From NCBI RefSeq assembly GCF_963675165.1, contig NC_087387.1, positions 2,655,501 to 2,719,500 on the forward strand: 64,000 nt of DNA, read 5' to 3'. Shown in pieces: positions 58,801 to 64,000 of the stretch. Position numbers and translations under genes: made by a program. The notes under the pieces were generated by a model. The model saw only the letters and a list, made by a program, of their open reading frames with translations. It was not told the DNA's origin and did not search any database. The DNA comes from Halichondria panicea (lineage: Eukaryota > Porifera > Demospongiae > Suberitida > Halichondriidae). Within the stretch, counting starts at the first letter, position 1. Each line of letters begins with the position of its first letter.

Positions 58801-61091
58801 AATGAAAAACTTTGCTACTTCTGTCTGCTCACATGTGATTGCAGAATGTAGAGGCGTAGCACCACTATCGTCAACACAGTAAGGATCACAACGTAATTCA
58901 TATATTAAAAACGTCACTAGGTTGAGATGACCAGCGACGGCAGCTTCATGGAGAGGAGCCACACCGCTGTTATCAGATTGTAAGGAACATTTACAGTCAA
59001 TGGTTAGATATTTAACAACATCTTCATGACCAGAATAGCAGGCAGCTGATAAAGCCGTTTTACCTACATAACCTTTAATATTTAAATCAATTAGTTGTTC
59101 AGAGATGATGTATTTTACAATATCAAGGTGCCCATTCTGAGCAGCAACATGTAACATGTTATTGTCATTATGATCTTTCATTAATAGGTCGCATCTTTTG
59201 GTTTTAACCATCAAATCGACAGCTTTTAGATGCCCATTATGAACTGCTAACATTAAAGGTGGATTCTTATTGATGTTTCGAGAAGAGAGATCACAATCCT
59301 TATTCTCTATGAAAAATTGAATGATTTTTGTATCTCCATTTAAACATGCACAATGAAGTGGGGTAAATCCTATGTAATCCGAAACGTTTGGACTTACATT
59401 CAGCTCATTAACAAAGTACTGGACAACATTCAATTTTCCAGCTGATACTGCAGAATGTAAAGGAGTACCTACCCCTTTCAATCCACTGTAAAGGTCAGCT
59501 TTATATTCAATTAGACAACGAACCACATCACACTGACCCGAACAAGCAGCATAATGAAGTGGTGACATCCCTTGCTGGTCAATTTGAGTAAGATCTGCAC
59601 CATGTTCCTCAATCAAGAATTCAACAATGTGTTTGTGTCCACTGTAGCAAGCAAGGTGAAGAGGAAAGACTACTTCTTTAGGATGATACAAATTATCTGT
59701 CTCTGAAATCAGAAAACGCACAACATTTAAGTGACCAGATGTAATAGCAAAGTTTAGAAGAGATATCTTCTCATGAAAAAGATTGGAACATTCCCAATGG
59801 CATTCAATAGCGAGATATTCTAAAATGTGCAAGTGCCCTCTCTGAACAGCTGTAATAAGTAACTAGGTTTGACGATATCCTGTGTGCTTTTCCGTCCACA
59901 CTTGCCGAAGTACAAGCTGTTCTTCCACAGGTAAATGGCCACGATCCACAGCCTTAAACAGTAACTTTTCACCTAGTCTGTCAGGTGAATTTAGTACACA
60001 ACCAAGTGAGTCTAGATAATATTCCACTACCTTGGTTTTACCAGTTTGAACTGCTAAATGCAATGGAGATACTTGGCTGATGTTTTTTAGTAATGGCTCA
60101 ACATTCATTTTGTTTACAAAGTAGTCTACCACTTCCAAATTTCCTTCCATTGCTGCCATGTGCAATGGTGTTTTTCTTTTCTTTGAAACACACAAAGGGT
60201 CACACTTACAATCTTCGATAAAGAACCTAACAATAGCAATTGAGCCACCTTGAGCAGCTATATGCAAGGATGTACAACCAGCACTATCCTTGATATTGGG
60301 GTTAAGTCGTTTAACATTGGTAACTAGGAATTTAACAATACCTAAGTGTCCTTTCCTGGAGGCAATATGAAGAGCATTTTGCCCAGCATTGCGAGTTTTA
60401 ATGCTTATAGAACAACTGCTCAAACTAGTCAAATACTGAACAACATTAAGATGTCCTTCCTGGGCAGCTATTAGAAGAGCAGTTGCTCCAAATTGACCAG
60501 GAGCATTGGGATCAACTTTGAGATCAGAGACGAGGTGTTCCACAAGTTGACAATTACAGAAACTGCAGCAAAGTGTAGTATTGTTGTTTCCATTTTTGTT
60601 TTATCAAGCAATCTAACGGGCATATAATGTTGTTTAATAGCTTGATCAATTAAATATTTAACAACTTCGATGTTACCATTTCGACAAGCATTGTGAAGTG
60701 GTGTTTTTTTCTGACTGTCGACAGGTAATGGATCAACCATCGCTTCTTCTACGAGAAATTTTACCATTGGAAGATTTCCATTGAGTGCAGCTATGTGAAG
60801 TACAGTTACATTCAGAGGGGAAACTATGGAATTTTGCTTTTCATCTTCAACATACCTCCTTATGTAGTTCAACACATTTAGTTTCCCACCATCAGCTGCT
60901 GCGGTAAGTGCTGTTTTGTCATTGCTATCATGTTGGAGAGGATCACAATGAAGAACTTCTAAGCAATATCTAACTTTGAGTAATTAGCCATTGTAAGCTG
61001 CTGTTACTAAACAATTTGAATTGACCAGTGAGTCAGACTTATAGTCATCGATTAGAGGCTGCTCAGTCTCGCTGGGTTTCCCTGTAGAGTC
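55885..61091 (-). CDS. Large ankyrin-repeat locus, disrupted near its 5' end
   Basis: An exon starts at 61091 after TTATGACTTTCAG. Ankyrin sequence then runs to TAA at 60984-60986, onward in the same frame to a one-base loss near 60574, then to TAG at 59863-59865 in the same frame as the 1315-codon ORF 59832-55885, which is uninterrupted. Repeats are typical throughout (GHTPLHVAIARGRVELSKYF, NKTPLFSAVHANN). Some 45-48 repeats would be encoded overall. No kinase, GTPase, death or TM region is visible. Either the working gene starts at an ATG just after the TAG (59832), or this is a recent pseudogene, or the sequence has errors. Ankyrin arrays bind proteins; no partner can be named. Confidence 0.7.
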
Positions 61092-61672
61092 CTGAAAGTC
61101 ATAATTATTTAAATACTGCATGCATGCAGAAAGATAATAATTTATACTTGAACTACACAATCCTTACTTTCATATACTGTATAGCTGGTAATTTTCGGAG
61201 GGTAAAATATTCGAGGTTACCCGAGGTGCGTGGGCGGCCACGAGTATAGTAGTCGGTTGGTTTGTCTGTCCGTTTGTGATTTTGAGCCTGCTCACTAGGA
61301 TGCCATAGCAGTGCGTTTACAGCATGGATAGCCTTCACACAACAAGATACTAGTTTTAATATGGCAGATTTTGATTTTAAAGTTTCGTTATCGAATAAAC
61401 GCGAGCAAAAGCTAAGAAGTGCTTGAACTTGTACATTGGCCAGCTAGATATACGCGGCTTTAATTCGAGGCACTATTACAGCCACGTGGATACATAATTA
61501 TTTGTTTTCTGGGAAGAGACTCCAGGCTTCTTTGCTGGCTACTGTGAGCCTACTCCGGTCCCACTGCATGTCAGCTTGGTATCCTACTTTTAACACTCCA
61601 AACATGCAGAACCGCCTGCTCTTCTGTGATCCAAATAACGGTCTAGAGTGCATGCCATGTACCTTATTTGTA
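61092..61672. other. Non-coding stretch upstream of the second ankyrin locus
   Basis: The exon beginning at 61091 follows a splice acceptor, so an upstream exon and promoter are expected to the right. A fragment of the TACCGTATAGCGCG family (ACTGTATAGCTGGTAATTTT) starts near 61180. No exon could be supported. Confidence 0.4.
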
Positions 61673-62189
61673 TACCGTAGAAACTGGATTATTAGGCGCA
61701 TGCGCTTTTGGGGTCAATAGCAGAGCTCTATACGCTTATATTCAAGAATGCACGTCCCCACCCAGCAACCGGATGTCTCTGTGATGAGAGCTGACTCGCA
61801 AGCTGGCTAGAAAGTGAGCAAGCAGGCAACCCTAACTGGATCTATTATGTTACAGTTCATTTACATTCAAAAACATTCATATTGACCAGGAACTTGGAAT
61901 AAAAGGACCTCATCCATGTCCCACATTCTCTCAGCATGATCAGACAAGGTAACAGCACGCTCAGAGAGTTCTTCCAGATGGATATCACCAGCTATATAGC
62001 TATCATGCACTGTACAAACTAACTAGCTCATAGATAAAGCTGAATTAATTCTAACATTTCACTAATAACCTTCGCATTATTGGAAAAAAGCGCTTCAATT
62101 TGAGTATAAAAAACCTGCAGTTGAGCATGCGCTTAAAATAAAGATACGCTTATAGTCGAGTAAGTGCTAACAATCCAGTTTCTATGGTA
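61673..62189. mobile_element. TIR element, GAAACTGGATTATTAG family, larger copy
   Basis: Ends are TACCGTAGAAACTGGATTAT and CAATCCAGTTTCTATGGTA. Terminal TA suggests a TA target. Sub-terminal CTATACGCTTATATTC and its inverted relative AGATACGCTTATAGTCGAG match the copy at 27745-28077. About 517 bp with no transposase. Confidence 0.65.
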
Positions 62190-62592
62190 ACATTTTAGGC
62201 TTCTTTCTGCTGACTCTGCTGTGATCCTATAGTCCTACTGTTTTCAAAGCCTTGTCATACTGTTCAAATAGTTTAGGTAGTTACCGCTATAGGCTCTTCC
62301 ATGTTCATGTACATACGTACCGTATCATTACCTGCTTGGTTGTGATATGTAAAACAGCCGAGGGTTAGCACTTCAGCAGTGCTCTAGTTTTCGTGGTTGA
62401 AGCTCTGACCACGAATATTTTACCCTCGAATGAAGTGACCTTGCCACCTTGTGCAAGCAGCAACCACGAAAACATTATCCACGAATTGACTAAATATTGC
62501 TCAACCACAAATGTTTTGCCCCCCAAAATTACCCGCTATATGGTTGTTTCACATGTAAAAATTGGTGTGCAAAGATGCATGTGTGTGTCTGC

Positions 62593-62837
62593 TTATTGAA
62601 CGAGTGGTGCGAGCTGTGCTGTGCTAATGCCTCTCGAGTCTAAAAAAATGAGAAGAAAGTGTATATAATTATCTAGTATATTGCTATCTATTGTTCTATT
62701 GTATCGTATCATTGTAGTGTTTTGTGGCTTACCAGGCCCTAAAGAAAAAGAAGTAAATTGATTCTGCCAGGATCTAGGGTTCAAAATGGATTCTCTCACA
62801 CGTGAGGATGAACATTCACAGGAATAAGGGGTTGTCT
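62593..62837 (-). CDS. Candidate last two exons of an unknown gene
   Basis: Minus-strand exon 62837 to about 62734 follows CTCTTGCAG and ends before GTAAGCC, encoding PYSCECSSSRVRESILNPRS and more. It joins in frame to about 62640-62593 (acceptor TTTTTTTAG), ending AQLAPLVQ and TAA. The matched splice signals and phase support a real 3' end, but the length is small (about 50 residues), no family is recognised and upstream exons were not found. Confidence 0.35.
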
Positions 62838-63406
62838 GCAAGAGGTCAAGTTCACAAAATGGCTACTACAGTATAATTATATAGCTAGCTTAACAGCTCT
62901 TTTCTGACTCTTGTAGCTAGCGCTTTAGTGCAAGGCTAACTTATAAGTTGAACAGAAACTTTGTGCGAACAGATGATGCTACAAAATATTCTGAAGAGAC
63001 TGCAGCAGCCCCAATTGCCCAAGCTTAAATAAGCTGTTAGTTTTCGTCGCATTGCAACCGTTGAGCAGTTACAGCTGGAAAAGACAGACAAACACACACA
63101 CACAGCCAGCTTTACCGTATCCCTCGTGCGGTTAGGCCTCGAGACATAATCACAAGTTACATTGTGCCACTCAACTTAAACACTATTAATCCTTATTACA
63201 ACCCCTAAAGGCGAGTGCAAAGAAAAACATTATTTACTGATTCAGTCCGCATCCTAGGTGATTTCCTGTGAATATGAGCCATATTTTACTTCCCCCAGGG
63301 AAGTATGGAATATGGCTATATTTTTACTTCCTATAAGCACTATTCAACTTTTAAATCATATCTTGACAATTCGTATACAGCAAAATAGCAATACAGACGC
63401 AAAAAC
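62838..63406. other. Non-coding stretch
   Basis: No supported exon. A short inverted pair CTTCCCCCAGGGAAGTA-like sequence lies around 63290-63305. Upstream exons of the candidate gene at 62593-62837 might lie here but cannot be shown. Confidence 0.35.
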
Positions 63407-63837
63407 AGGGTTTCATCTAGAATTTTAAGTTTGGGGGGGGAAGTTTGGGGGGGAAGTTTGAAATGGAACTGCGTGAAAATTTGAGGCCACTCCCACTTCT
63501 GGTTACCCCCCCCTATATTGTTTGTTGTTGGTGCTTAGCAATGTCAACTCTTGGTAACTATGCTGGTTTGTAATTGTCCATATAATGTATAGTGTGTATA
63601 TAGAACACTAGAAACCACATGTTCTAATTATATACAAAAGCAATGGATAGATTTGTGGTAAGACTAGATGATATGATGACCAATCATCCTCTAGCAAAGC
63701 TACATGTAGCAAAAGACCGTGTCGATCTAGATAATGTTGGGTATAGTACTCCCTCTCTCCCCCTCTCTCCCTTCCTATTTTCCCCTCTCTTTTGGGGGGG
63801 AAGCTTCCCCCCGCCCACCCACTAGATGAAACCCTGA
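63407..63837. mobile_element. TIR element with CAGGGTTTCATCTAG ends and an exon-like insert
   Basis: CAGGGTTTCATCTAG near 63408 is matched by CTAGATGAAACCCTG ending about 63836. G-runs flank the left end inside and C/G-runs the right. The interior has a 60-codon frame from 63643 (MDRFVVRLDDMMTNHPLAKL) whose first part looks coding and is followed by low-complexity sequence. Possibly a nonautonomous hAT-like element that picked up a gene fragment. No target duplication is certain. Confidence 0.6.
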
Positions 63838-64000
63838 AAAGTTTTTGTAGACTTTGTTTGTGCTATTGTCATATTGACCTGAGCTAGCTAGCAGTCTAAG
63901 CTACTTATTACATGTTCATGCATGAGGCCTGAAACACTGCAACTCAATTCTTGCTCTGTGTTTCTAGTCAAGGCTGTGGCTCAGAGGTAAAGGAGTACAA

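Noticed and set aside
59820..59870. Reassigned stop codons as an explanation for the in-frame TAA and TAG
   Set aside because: Other genes in the window end at TAA, TAG and TGA exactly where their families end, so the standard code applies.

Overview
The window reads as nuclear DNA of an early-diverging animal, most likely a demosponge (inference). The genes are metazoan: a Gli-type zinc-finger factor, an FBXL2/FBXL20-type F-box protein, GGPS1, RPL23 and a transmembrane semaphorin. All are split by GT-AG introns, set in AT-rich DNA packed with short foldback and terminal-inverted-repeat (TIR) elements. Long ankyrin arrays, one fused to Roc-COR GTPase and death domains, also fit sponge genomes. 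No operons, bacterial genes, tRNAs, rRNAs or CRISPR arrays were recognised.

Layout. 1-587 (-): N-terminal part of a superfamily 2 helicase running off the left edge. 588-7240: no recognised gene; several foldback and TIR elements. 7241-9392 (-): four-exon gene with a Ser/Pro-rich N-terminus and an SbsA-like Ig domain. 9778-14741 (-): four coding exons of a GLI transcription factor. It is divergent from 15310-25273 (+), a 14-exon F-box/LRR gene whose product ends in a CaaX-like tail. 25580-29993 (-): eight exons of geranylgeranyl diphosphate synthase, convergent with the F-box gene. 30916-32031 (+): ribosomal protein L23, exons 2-5. 32032-40349: repeat-rich DNA with nested transposons and an AT-rich satellite. 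40350-46655 (+): a 2009-residue ankyrin/Roc-COR/death protein. 46656-50650: repeats and scattered coding-like fragments. 50651-53223 (-): semaphorin with sema C-terminal part, PSI domain, TM helix and tail. 54353-54435: a stray DNA-level copy of the last RPL23 exon. 55885-61091 (-): a second ankyrin locus, intact over 3.9 kb but broken three times in its 5' 1.2 kb. 61092-64000: TIR elements and one candidate exon pair.

Functional links. GGPS1 makes the geranylgeranyl donor used on CaaX proteins, and the neighbouring F-box protein has a CaaX-like end, so enzyme and possible client sit side by side. GLI keeps the N-terminal block that carries the SUFU-binding motif in bilaterians, but with SMGHLS in place of SYGHLS. 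The Ank-Roc-COR-death protein has the DAPK1 domain order without the kinase and is a candidate death or immune signalling scaffold.

Mobile DNA is the other theme. At least seven short TIR/foldback families recur. The most informative ends in CAGAGGAGG, makes 9-bp target duplications, and links four short elements to a 647-bp element that has a matching empty-site paralogue nearby.

Exon limits come from reading frame and GT-AG signals only; no transcript or database evidence was available.
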